A stretch of 64,000 bases of DNA from Acidovorax sp. KKS102 (GTDB lineage: Bacteria; Pseudomonadota; Gammaproteobacteria; Burkholderiales; Burkholderiaceae_C). Under the pieces are notes generated by a model. It saw only the letters and a program-made list of their open reading frames with translations, was not told the origin of the DNA and searched no databases. Made by a program: the position numbers and the translations under genes. The stretch is taken from contig NC_018708.1 in NCBI RefSeq assembly GCF_000302535.1, positions 62,001-126,000 of the forward strand, written 5' to 3'. Positions 18,048-25,447 of this stretch are shown here, in pieces; position 1 is the stretch's first letter; every line of letters begins with the position of its first letter.

Positions 18048-18249
18048 TGACCTTATCGGGTCATATTAGCCGGTTTCACGGTCGCTGACCGCATTTTTGC
18101 TCTTATGAGGGCAATTTTTCGCAACGATGGTTGCGCGCCGTTGGCCCCGGCGCCCATTGGGGGCAGCCCACACAACCGAAAAGTGATCCCATAAGGTCAA
18201 ATTTGGAAGGATGGTGCACGAATTCCGTGAATTTGTCCCTATGGGAACA
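18048..18249. promoter_or_regulatory. Array of four operator-like palindromes upstream of hipBA
   Basis: Four 16-bp sites can be aligned: TGACCTTATCGGGTCA (18048-18063), TGCTCTTATGAGGGCA (18098-18113), TGATCCCATAAGGTCA (18184-18199) and TGTCCCTATGGGAACA (18234-18249). Sites 3 and 4 match the reverse complement of site 1 at 14/16 and 11-13/16 positions. Spacing is 50, 86 and 50 bp. E. coli HipB also binds several spaced operators of the TATCC-N8-GGATA type, so autoregulation by HipB is the likely role. Confidence 0.6.
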
Positions 18250-18562
18250 TTTTCAGAGGGCTGGTTTTTTCGACAGTGACGCGCGAAGGCGGTGTGCGGT
18301 GGGCCACTCTTCCAGCCGTCTTTAACCTGTATTGGCTGGCTTATTCATCAAGGCCGACGGGTTTTATAAGTGATTGATTTTCAAAGAAATTTTGAGGAGG
18401 CAAAGACCGCTTTGACGGATGGAGCGACCATCGGGTTTAAAGCAGGCTGTGCGCCAAGGCCGGTTGCACTCGGTGTGCAGCCTGCCGTATGGACTGAGTG
18501 GGTGCACAGCCCGGAAGGTGAGCGCACCCGAGCGGCGGGATTGCTACCCTCGTTCACAATTG
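18250..18562. other. Gene-poor interval between the hipBA operators and the hsdS-tail remnant
   Basis: No recognisable gene is present. The part around 18360-18415 is AT-richer than the surroundings and encodes a short stretch starting IDFQRNFEEAKTALTDG on the plus strand that reads like a real N-terminus but loses protein character after about 20 codons; it may be debris of a lost gene. Confidence 0.35.
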
Positions 18563-18606
18563 CCCCGCAAACGCCCGCTGCTGCAGCGAGGCACACAGCA
18601 CATGGA
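18554..18606 (-). pseudogene. Remnant of an hsdS 3' end
   Basis: The minus strand encodes LHVLCASLQQRAFAGQL followed by a stop, nearly identical to the real HsdS C-terminus ALDALFASLQQRAFAGAL at 19244-19295. The DNA identity runs from 18563 to 18602 versus 19253 to 19292 with two mismatches. The fragment has no start and no further hsdS sequence, so it is a duplicated or displaced tail. Confidence 0.75.
18563..18602. repeat. 40-bp direct repeat, copy 1 (hsdS tail)
   Basis: This copy starts CCCCGCAAACGCCCGCTGCT and differs from copy 2 at 19253-19292 at two positions. The two copies lie 690 bp apart and bracket the DUF433/DUF5615 module exactly like attachment sites or recombination scars. Confidence 0.8.
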
Positions 18607-18639
18607 GTAGTGCTACGGCCAGGGAGCGGCGGCGGGGCT

Positions 18640-18975
18640 TCAAGGAATGATCTCTACCGACGCCAGACCGTGGGTTACCAGCGATTCGACGATCAGTTCG
18701 CGGTGGTCGAGCAGCACCTTCAGCGTAGCGGCTCGCGTCTGGTTCAGTGTGCGCAGTCGCACCACCTTGGGCGGCTGCCCCCACACCAGCGAGAGCTCTT
18801 GAAAATCCGCATCGCGGGTCACGATCACGTAGCCGTCGTCTTTGGCCTTTTGCCACACCTCGCGGTCCGAGGCCGATTCCAGGCCCAGCAGCACGACCTG
18901 GCTGGTGCCCGGGTAAGCGTGCTGCAGAAAAGGCACCAGGCGGCGCGACAGGTTTTCATCCAGCAGCAGCTTCAT
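18640..18975 (-). CDS. DUF5615 PIN-like toxin
   Basis: A 111-aa protein starting KLLLDENLSRRLVPFL, with VVLLGLESASDREVWQKAKD and IVTRDADFQELS: the acidic residues D6, D37-like and D56/D58 form the Mut7-C/PIN-like catalytic pattern of DUF5615, thought to be RNases. Its ATG overlaps the stop of the DUF433 gene (ATGA). Pairing with DUF433 is a known toxin-antitoxin arrangement (VapBC-like). Activity is inferred. Confidence 0.85.
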   Translation of the reverse strand: MKLLLDENLSRRLVPFLQHAYPGTSQVVLLGLESASDREVWQKAKDDGYVIVTRDADFQELSLVWGQPPKVVRLRTLNQTRAATLKVLLDHRELIVESLVTHGLASVEIIP

Positions 18976-19190
18976 TGCGCTTTGAGCGAAACAACCTGGT
19001 GTTCCCGCTCGGCGGCAAACGCCAGCACGGCCAGGATGTCCTGCTCGGTGAGTTCCGGGAAGTCGTCCAGAATTTCCGGGGTGGACATGCCGCTGGAGAG
19101 CATGGACAGCACGTCGTACACCGTGATGCGCAAGTTGCGCACACAGGGCCGCCCGCCACGCTTGCCGGGCTCGAGGGTGATTCTGTCCAT
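18972..19190 (-). CDS. DUF433 antitoxin
   Basis: A 72-aa protein: RITLEPGKRGGRPCVRNLRI is the conserved DUF433 start and TVYDVLSMLSSGMSTPEILDDFP the helix-turn-helix. The start is ATG 19190 with GGAGAG six bases upstream; the open frame extends further but without similarity. It precedes and overlaps the DUF5615 toxin gene. It begins 53 bp downstream of the hsdS stop on the same strand, so hsdMS transcription could enter it. Confidence 0.85.
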   Translation of the reverse strand: MDRITLEPGKRGGRPCVRNLRITVYDVLSMLSSGMSTPEILDDFPELTEQDILAVLAFAAEREHQVVSLKAQ

Positions 19191-19243
19191 GGTGCTCTCC
19201 TTAAAAGTGGACCGTGACATGGGATTGTGCGGCCATTGGCGGT

Positions 19244-20431
19244 TCAAAGCGCCCCCGCAAACGCCCGCTGCTGCAGCGAGGCAAACAGCGCATCCAGCGC
19301 GGCCAGGGCGCGGCGGTGGGTGTCTTTGAGGGCTTCGATGGAGGCGATGCGGGTGGCGAAGGTTTGTTGGAGGGGGAGGGGGGGTAAAAAAACCAACAGT
19401 TCTTTCAGACGTGACACGTTTATTCCTGGCATCACAGCACCACCACTTATCAATGTCAGCTGACGCTCCACATCCTGGCTGTGATGTAGCTGGTGACTGA
19501 GGAACGTGCTCAGGCAGACTTTTGACGAAACGCGAAGCCGAAGTAAATCTGAATGCATTACGCCTGATGGAAAGCTGGTCGGATAGACAGCACAGTTGCC
19601 CACAGTACCTTTACGCGTCATCACGATATCCAGTGGCTCAATCGAATAGTGAGACAGCCGGTTGGCGGTCTGTTCGTCAACGAACTCATGGGTCGGGATT
19701 TCGAACTTAGCGTTGACGTTCTTTATGCCCCAAAGCGGCACACCCTCAGTCTTAAATTCTGATCGCAAGAGTTGCGTACCAAAAGGCCCGCAGCGAATGT
19801 CGTCGGGAGATGCACACGTTTGGGTTAGTGGAACTTTGGGCCACCCCTTCGGATTCGCCACCGGGTCCCCAAACATATCGAGAAAGAGGGACTGGGTGAG
19901 GCTGTCGAGCAGGGCCAGGGCGGTGCGGCGTTGGGTTCGGAGGGTTTCGGCTTGGTCGAGGATGGCGGCGATGCGGCGTTGTTCTTGCAGCGGTGGCAGC
20001 GGGATCACAAGATCAGCCACGACTTGGCGTGTGATGCCTTTGATCGTTGCCCCTCGCGCGTACCTGCTGAAATGCTCTTCCTTCGTGCGCAAAAAATGCA
20101 CCAGATAGCCCGCATCCAGCTTGGCTGAATCTGGAAGCAGTGCAGTGATGTCCTGGCTAAAGCAAAGCTCCGTGCCTGCAATCGCTACCTTTCCAACGCT
20201 GGTACGAGTAACAAGCAAAACAGTGCCCGCCGGAACCTTGTTAGTCGCAGAAGATGTAATGGCTTCTTCCGTGATGAAGCTGCGGGCGCTTCTTGCAACG
20301 GGGCCGACTAAATCGGCACCGGTTATCCATGGAATATCGCCTGTGAAGTAGCGCGGAATGGCTTTACTTGGCGTGCCGCCGTTTTGAAAAGCGCAGACCT
20401 CATTCAATGTGGCGCTTGGGCAATGACTCAC
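19244..20431 (-). CDS. hsdS: Type I restriction-modification specificity subunit S
   Basis: HsdS reads a bipartite DNA target for the methylase and nuclease. Two target recognition domains (about residues 1-150 and 190-345) are each followed by a conserved helical spacer: LPPLQEQRRIAAILDQAETL (about 150-170) and LPPLPLQQTFATRIASIEAL (about 348-368), so the full half-site architecture is present in 395 aa. The TRD DNA is AT-richer than its neighbours, as expected for exchanged specificity domains. It overlaps hsdM by 4 bp. Its last 40 bp are duplicated 690 bp downstream. Recognition sequence cannot be read from the protein. Confidence 0.93.
   Translation of the reverse strand: MSHCPSATLNEVCAFQNGGTPSKAIPRYFTGDIPWITGADLVGPVARSARSFITEEAITSSATNKVPAGTVLLVTRTSVGKVAIAGTELCFSQDITALLPDSAKLDAGYLVHFLRTKEEHFSRYARGATIKGITRQVVADLVIPLPPLQEQRRIAAILDQAETLRTQRRTALALLDSLTQSLFLDMFGDPVANPKGWPKVPLTQTCASPDDIRCGPFGTQLLRSEFKTEGVPLWGIKNVNAKFEIPTHEFVDEQTANRLSHYSIEPLDIVMTRKGTVGNCAVYPTSFPSGVMHSDLLRLRVSSKVCLSTFLSHQLHHSQDVERQLTLISGGAVMPGINVSRLKELLVFLPPLPLQQTFATRIASIEALKDTHRRALAALDALFASLQQRAFAGAL
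19253..19292. repeat. 40-bp direct repeat, copy 2 (true hsdS 3' end)
   Basis: Copy 2 is inside the last codons of the intact hsdS gene and encodes ASLQQRAFAG on the minus strand. See copy 1 at 18563-18602. Confidence 0.8.
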
Positions 20432-21990
20432 TTCAACATCCCCTCCAACACCCCCATCCCCCGCGCAATCTCATCCTCCAGCGCCCGCAGCTCCGCCAAG
20501 ATTTCCCCCGGCGCGCGGTGCTGCACTTGCTCATGCACCACTTCCTTATAGCGGTTGATGCTCAGGTCATACCCGTTGGCCTCGATGTCGGCCTTGGGCA
20601 CGCAAAAGCTCTGGGCGGTGCGGGGGCGCTCGCGTTCGGTGCCATTGCGCTGTGCCCAGCGGGTCAGCACGTCGGGCAAGTTGTTTTTGGCGTGCTCTGC
20701 TTCTGATAGCTGCTCGCGCTTGTCCAGTAAGGGCTGGAGGCCTAAAAGGCTTGTATCCAGCAGGGGCTGGCGTTTGTCGTCCAGGCTCCAGCCGTCGGCT
20801 TGCATGTCGTAGAACCACACATGGTCGGTGCCGCCGCTCATGGTTTTGGTGAACAGCAAGATGGCGGTGCTGACGCCCGCGTAGGGCTTGAACACGCCAC
20901 CGGGCAGGCTGATGACGGCGTCGAGCTTCTGCTCTTCCACCAGCTTGCGGCGCAGTTCTTTGTGGGCCTTGCTGCTGCCAAAGAGCACGCCGTCGGGCAC
21001 GATCACCGCCGCCCGCCCGCCGGTTTTGAGCAGGCGCAGGAACAGGGCGAGGAAGAGCAGCTCGGTCTTTTTGGTTTTGACGGTTTGCTGCAAGTCCTTG
21101 GCGGTGTTTTCGTAGTCGAGGCTGCCTGCAAAAGGTGGGTTGGCCAGGATGAGGCTGTAGGCCTCGGCATCACCCGCCGCGCCTTCGGCGAGCGAGTCGC
21201 GGTATTCGATGGCGGGGTGCTCCACGCCGTGCAGCACCATGTTCATGCTGCCGATGCGCAGCATGGTGTTGTCAAAGTCGTAGCCGTGGAACATGCCGCT
21301 GTGGAAGTGCGCGTTTTGCGCGGGCACGCGCAGCATGTCGGGGTAGGTGCGGCGCAGGTATTCGCCTGCGGCCACGAGGAATCCGCAGGTGCCTGATGCT
21401 GGATCGCAGATGGTGTCTTGCGGCGTGGGTGCCGTCAGGGCCACCATCAAATCGATGATGTGGCGCGGGGTGCGGAACTGACCGTTTTGCCCGGCAGAGG
21501 CGATCTTGCCGAGCATGTATTCGTACAGGTCGCCCTTGGTGTCGCGGTCGTCGAGGGGAATGGTGTCGAGCAAATCGACCACCTTGGCCAGCAGGCCGGG
21601 CGTGGGGATGGTGAAGCGGGCACCCGCCATGTGGCGGGCAAAGGCGCTTTCTGCCGCCGGGCCACCCGAGGCTTGCAGGCCGCGCAGGAAGGGGAAGACC
21701 TGGTTACTGAGCGCGTCGAACATTTCAGCCGGGGCCATGTTCTTGAAGCGCGACCAGCGCATGTTGTCGTGCGGGCGCTCTTGCGCATCCACGCCTGCGG
21801 GGATGAGGCGCACAGGCTGGGTTTTGAGGCGCAGGGCCTTGTTGTCTTCGCGGGTCTGGTCGCTGTCGAGGGCGCGCAGAAAGAGCAGGTAGGTGATCTG
21901 CTCGATGACTTCGATGGGGTTGGCGATGCCGCCGGACCAGAAGGCGTTCCAGACTTGATCGACTTTGTTGCGCAGGTCACCGGTGAGCAT
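20428..21990 (-). CDS. hsdM: Type I restriction-modification DNA methyltransferase subunit M
   Basis: HsdM methylates adenine at N6. The 520-aa protein has the N-terminal helical domain (NKVDQVWNAFWSGGIANP), SAM motif I as DPASGTCGFLVAAGEYL (about residue 195) and the catalytic NPPF in LILANPPFAGSLDY (about 285). Residues about 410-430 (LLGLQPLLDKREQLSE) are encoded by a copy of the genomic short repeat, in frame. It is the first gene of the hsdMS operon; 124 bp separate it from the end of cueR. Confidence 0.93.
   Translation of the reverse strand: MLTGDLRNKVDQVWNAFWSGGIANPIEVIEQITYLLFLRALDSDQTREDNKALRLKTQPVRLIPAGVDAQERPHDNMRWSRFKNMAPAEMFDALSNQVFPFLRGLQASGGPAAESAFARHMAGARFTIPTPGLLAKVVDLLDTIPLDDRDTKGDLYEYMLGKIASAGQNGQFRTPRHIIDLMVALTAPTPQDTICDPASGTCGFLVAAGEYLRRTYPDMLRVPAQNAHFHSGMFHGYDFDNTMLRIGSMNMVLHGVEHPAIEYRDSLAEGAAGDAEAYSLILANPPFAGSLDYENTAKDLQQTVKTKKTELLFLALFLRLLKTGGRAAVIVPDGVLFGSSKAHKELRRKLVEEQKLDAVISLPGGVFKPYAGVSTAILLFTKTMSGGTDHVWFYDMQADGWSLDDKRQPLLDTSLLGLQPLLDKREQLSEAEHAKNNLPDVLTRWAQRNGTERERPRTAQSFCVPKADIEANGYDLSINRYKEVVHEQVQHRAPGEILAELRALEDEIARGMGVLEGMLK
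20703..20750. repeat. Comamonadaceae-type repeat inside hsdM
   Basis: CTGATAGCTGCTCGCGCTTG, then TCCAGTAAGGGCTGGAGGCC and TAAAAGGC reproduce the order of the intergenic family (TGATAGCTGCTAGCGCTT ... AGCGCTAGAGGCC), but here it is coding and keeps the frame open. Confidence 0.55.
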
Positions 21991-22100
21991 GGGGGCAGTC
22001 TGTAAGGGGCTGTAGGAAAGCCTGCAAGTCTGCCACGCGGAGCCGCCGGGGGCCCGGCGGGCGCAGTTTGGGGCCTTTTTGGCACCAAGCGATAGTGGAA

Positions 22101-22136
22101 TATGCGCGAGCAGCTATTGATTTGGTAGCGTTTTGC
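22101..22136. repeat. Short repeat overlapping the 3' end of cueR
   Basis: GCGCGAGCAGCTATTGATTT followed by GGTAGCGTTTTGCGC is a family member. On the minus strand it supplies the last codons (KTLPNQ) and the stop TAG of cueR. Confidence 0.55.
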
Positions 22137-22632
22137 GCAAGGCCCGGGGGGCGTGTTGTTCTGCCTGCCCGGAGGCCAGGTCGTCCAGGATGGGGCAGTC
22201 GGGCCGGTCGTTGCCTTTGCAGCAGGAGACCAGCGTTTGCAGGCTGCGCTGCATGGCCTGCATCTGGGCGATGCGTTCGCTCAGGTCGTCGATGTGCTGC
22301 TGGGCGATGCGCTTGACCTGGCTGCTGGCGCGGCTGCGGTCGTGCCACAGGCCCAGCAGCTCGGCGATTTCTTCCATCGAAAAGCCCAGGTCGCGGCTGC
22401 GGCGGATGAAGTGCAGGGCGTGCACGTCGGCCTCGGTGTACTGGCGGTAGCCGCTGTCGGTGCGCGCCACACCGCTGATGAGGCCCAGCGATTCGTAGTG
22501 CCGCACCATGCGCGCCGAGATGCCGGCGCGCCGGGCGGCGACGCCGATGGGCACGGGCCAGGCGATGGCGCGGGGCGCTGCGGCCTTGGTGCGCGCGGTC
22601 GGCGCGGTATTGGCGGACTGGGGCGTTGTCAT
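22114..22632 (-). CDS. cueR: CueR-type copper-responsive MerR regulator
   Basis: MerR-family activator that twists the promoter DNA when Cu(I) or Ag(I) binds. The winged helix-turn-helix reads VPIGVAARRAGISARMVRHYESLGLI (residues 27-52 in part), then the dimer helix, then the metal loop CCKGNDRPDCPIL with the two cysteines expected for monovalent copper sensing (about residues 135-148). It has a ~25-aa Ala/Thr-rich leader. It follows copZ by 62 bp, so copZ-cueR probably form an operon driven by the CueR box at 22952-22982. Confidence 0.9.
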   Translation of the reverse strand: MTTPQSANTAPTARTKAAAPRAIAWPVPIGVAARRAGISARMVRHYESLGLISGVARTDSGYRQYTEADVHALHFIRRSRDLGFSMEEIAELLGLWHDRSRASSQVKRIAQQHIDDLSERIAQMQAMQRSLQTLVSCCKGNDRPDCPILDDLASGQAEQHAPRALRKTLPNQ

Positions 22633-22694
22633 GGTGTGGCCCTCGTTGGGGTGTGTGGTGGCGCGGCGCTCAGAGGCAGAAGACTCTCAGCCTC

Positions 22695-22901
22695 TCAAGC
22701 CGCGACGGTGTAGCCTTCTTCGGCAATGGCGGCGGCCAGGGCTTCGCGGGGGGCGGTGCTGTCCACGTCCACCTTGCCGCTGGCGCGGTCGATGCGCACC
22801 TGGGCGTTGGGGTCTACCTGCTGCACGGCCTGGGTGACGGCGCGTTCGCAGTGGCCGCAGGTCATGCCCTGTACTTGGAAGGTTGTGGTGTTGGTTGCCA
22901 T
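22695..22901 (-). CDS. copZ: CopZ-like copper chaperone
   Basis: A 68-aa heavy-metal-associated domain with the GMTCGHCERAV copper site at about residues 12-22 and the C-terminal EEGYTV strand. It carries Cu(I) in the cytoplasm to the CopA exporter. Start ATG 22901 has AAGGA upstream. It is divergent from copA and cotranscribed with cueR. Confidence 0.92.
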   Translation of the reverse strand: MATNTTTFQVQGMTCGHCERAVTQAVQQVDPNAQVRIDRASGKVDVDSTAPREALAAAIAEEGYTVAA

Positions 22902-22951
22902 GGTGTGTCCTTGTTGGTTTGGAAATGTGGCCGTGGATGCGACCGAAGCGA

Positions 22952-22982
22952 ATGTTGAAGCTTGACATCGTGGCAGAGTCAA
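22952..22982 (-). promoter_or_regulatory. CueR box and promoter of copZ-cueR
   Basis: On the minus strand TTGAC (22982-22978) and GTCAA (22966-22962) are inverted with an 11-bp spacer that contains TGCCA. TTGACT is followed after 19 bp by CAACAT, the overlong spacing typical of MerR-controlled promoters. Confidence 0.7.
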
Positions 22983-23029
22983 ACGCTGCGCAAGACACTC
23001 ATGATGTGAGGGTTGATCAAGATCAATGC

Positions 23030-23060
23030 TTGACCTTGCCATCACGTCAAGGATCAGCAT
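23030..23060 (+). promoter_or_regulatory. CueR box and promoter of copA
   Basis: TTGAC (23030-23034) and GTCAA (23046-23050) are inverted with an 11-bp spacer containing TGCCA; TTGACC is followed after 19 bp by CAGCAT. The layout repeats that of the copZ promoter in the opposite direction. The box rules out the ATG at 23026 as the copA start. Confidence 0.72.
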
Positions 23061-23067
23061 CCCCGCT

Positions 23068-25329
23068 ATGAACACCATTACCACCCCCCCCAACACCGCG
23101 CCCGGGTCTGTGCACTCGCTGGACCTGGGCATTTCTGGCATGACCTGCGCGAGCTGCGTGGGCCGTGTGGAGCGCGCGCTGCGCAAGGTGCCGGGCGTGC
23201 AGGAGGCCTCGGTCAACCTGGCGACCGAGTCTGCGCGCATTGCCTTTGTGACGCAGGTGGGCGCTGACGCCGCTGCGATGGAGGCGGTGCTGCGCCGCGC
23301 GGTGCGCAATGCGGGCTACGAGCCGCGTGCGGCGGGGCAAGAGGATGTGGCCGAAGACCTGTCCCCTTGGGCCGGCTTCATGCCCGTGGGCATTGGCCTG
23401 CTGTTGTCAGCGCCGCTGGTGCTGCCGATGATCGGCGACCTGTTTGGCCAGCATTGGATGCTGCCCGCCTGGGTGCAGTTTGTGCTGGCCACGCCGGTGC
23501 AGTTCATCCTGGGGGCGCGGTTTTACAAGGCGGGCTGGCACGCCGCCAAGGCGCTGAGCGGCAACATGGACTTGCTGGTGGCGCTGGGCACCAGCGCGGG
23601 TTGGGGCCTGTCGATGTGGCTGTGGCTCACGGCACCCACGGACCACCCGGGGCATGTGCCGCACCTGTACTTCGAGGCGTCGGCTGTGGTGGTCACGCTG
23701 GTGCTGCTGGGCAAGTGGCTGGAGGCGCGCGCCAAGCGCCAGACCACGGCCGCGATCCGCGCGCTGCATGCGCTGCGGCCGGATGTGGTGCATTTGCTCA
23801 CCAAATCTGGCGAGGTGGATGTGCCGGTGGCTGAAGTGCTGGTGGGCGACCAGCTGGTGGTGCGGCCGGGGGAGCGCATCCCCGTGGATGGCACGGTGCA
23901 CGAGGGCCACACGCAGGTGGATGAATCCATGCTGACGGGCGAGCCCCTGCCGGTGGCGCGCGATGTGGGCGCGGCGCTCACAGGTGGCTCGATCAATGGT
24001 GATGGCCGCATCGTGATGGCGGTGACGGCCGTGGGCGCCGAGACGGTGCTGGCCCAGATCATCCGGCTGGTGGAAGACGCCCAGGCCGCCAAGGCGCCCA
24101 TCCAGCGGCTGGTGGATCAGGTGTCGGCCATTTTTGTGCCGGTGGTGCTGGTGGTGGCGCTGGTGACCCTGGCGGGCTGGCTGGCCATGGGCGCGGGGCT
24201 GGAGGCGGCGCTGATCCACGCCGTGGCCGTGATGGTGATTGCCTGCCCCTGTGCGCTGGGGCTGGCCACGCCCGCGGCCATCATGGCGGGCACGGGCGTG
24301 GCGGCCAAACACGGCATCCTGATCAAGGACGTGCAGGCGCTGGAGCTGGCGCACAAGGTGGACACGGTGGCCTTTGACAAGACCGGCACGCTGACCGTGG
24401 GCCGGCCCCGGCTCACGGCGTTTGAGGTGGTGCCCGGCCTGGATGACAGCGCGGTGATGGCGGCGGTGGCCGCTGTGCAAAGTGGCAGCGAACACCCGCT
24501 GGCGCGCGCAGTGGTCGCGGCTGCGGGCGAGCGGCAGATTAACGTGGCCACGGCGCAGGACGTGCGCGCCGTGCCCGGGCGCGGCACCGAGGGCGAGGTG
24601 GATGGCCAGAGCTACCTGGTGGGCAGCCTGCGCTGGATGCAGGAGCTGGGGGTGGCACTGGGCCCGTTGTCCGACCGCGCGGAGGCGTTGCAGCGCGAAG
24701 GCGCCACGGTGTCCGCCGTGGCCCAACGGGTCACGGAAGGGTTGGCGTTGAGGGCGCTGATGGCCTTTGGCGACGAGCCCAAGCCCGGTGCGCGCGAGGC
24801 GCTGGCCGCGCTCAAGGCGCGCGGCATTCGCACCGTGATGGTGTCGGGCGACAACCGGGGCGCGGCCGAGGCCATGGCCCGGCGCCTGGGGCTGGACCCG
24901 GCCGCAGGCGAGGTGATGGCCGAGGTGCTGCCGGGCGACAAGGCGGCCAAGGTGGCTGCGTTGCAACAGGGCACTGATGGCAAGCACCATCATGTGGCGA
25001 TGGTGGGCGACGGCGTTAACGATGCCCCCGCGCTGGCGGCGGCCGATGTGGGCATGGCCATGGGCAACGGGACTGATGTGGCCATGCACGCAGCGGGCAT
25101 TACGCTGATGCGCGGCGACCCGATGCTGGTGGCGGCGGCACTGGATATTTCGCACCGCACGGTGATGAAGATCCGCCAGAACCTGTTCTGGGCGTTTGCA
25201 TACAACGTGGCGGGCATTCCGCTGGCGGCGCTGGGTTACCTGAACCCGGTGGTGGCGGGCGCGGCCATGGCGCTGAGTTCGGTCAGCGTGATGGCGAATG
25301 CTCTTCTACTCAAGCGGTGGCGCATGTGA
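23068..25329 (+). CDS. copA: Cu(I)-exporting P1B-type ATPase
   Basis: It pumps Cu(I) from cytoplasm to periplasm. One N-terminal metal domain with [15 protein letters not shown] (about residue 25), membrane [10 protein letters not shown] (about 395), phosphorylation site DKTGTLTVG (about 435), the HP motif [11 protein letters not shown], and hinge [16 protein letters not shown] are intact. I start at ATG 23068, 753 aa, because an upstream ATG lies within the CueR-box promoter; AAGGA is at 23049-23053, which is far from ATG, so initiation may be weak or leader-poor. Confidence 0.93.
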   Translation: MNTITTPPNTAPGSVHSLDLGISGMTCASCVGRVERALRKVPGVQEASVNLATESARIAFVTQVGADAAAMEAVLRRAVRNAGYEPRAAGQEDVAEDLSPWAGFMPVGIGLLLSAPLVLPMIGDLFGQHWMLPAWVQFVLATPVQFILGARFYKAGWHAAKALSGNMDLLVALGTSAGWGLSMWLWLTAPTDHPGHVPHLYFEASAVVVTLVLLGKWLEARAKRQTTAAIRALHALRPDVVHLLTKSGEVDVPVAEVLVGDQLVVRPGERIPVDGTVHEGHTQVDESMLTGEPLPVARDVGAALTGGSINGDGRIVMAVTAVGAETVLAQIIRLVEDAQAAKAPIQRLVDQVSAIFVPVVLVVALVTLAGWLAMGAGLEAALIHAVAVMVIACPCALGLATPAAIMAGTGVAAKHGILIKDVQALELAHKVDTVAFDKTGTLTVGRPRLTAFEVVPGLDDSAVMAAVAAVQSGSEHPLARAVVAAAGERQINVATAQDVRAVPGRGTEGEVDGQSYLVGSLRWMQELGVALGPLSDRAEALQREGATVSAVAQRVTEGLALRALMAFGDEPKPGAREALAALKARGIRTVMVSGDNRGAAEAMARRLGLDPAAGEVMAEVLPGDKAAKVAALQQGTDGKHHHVAMVGDGVNDAPALAAADVGMAMGNGTDVAMHAAGITLMRGDPMLVAAALDISHRTVMKIRQNLFWAFAYNVAGIPLAALGYLNPVVAGAAMALSSVSVMANALLLKRWRM

Positions 25330-25447
25330 TAAATACGTACAGCACGGTCATCGATGTCTGGCAAACTGCAACGATTTGTTGCGAATCCGTCGCCTCGGGG
25401 GAGGTGCGGCGACCGCATTGGCATAGCTATATCAAGGACGACAGATC

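Noticed and set aside
18131-18325. Small plus-strand frame in the hipBA upstream region
   Set aside because: It covers two operator palindromes, has no ribosome site and looks like random sequence.
18563-19292. Integrase-driven genomic island with attachment sites
   Set aside because: The direct repeats fit, but only a toxin-antitoxin pair lies between them and no integrase or transposase is present, so I report only the duplication.
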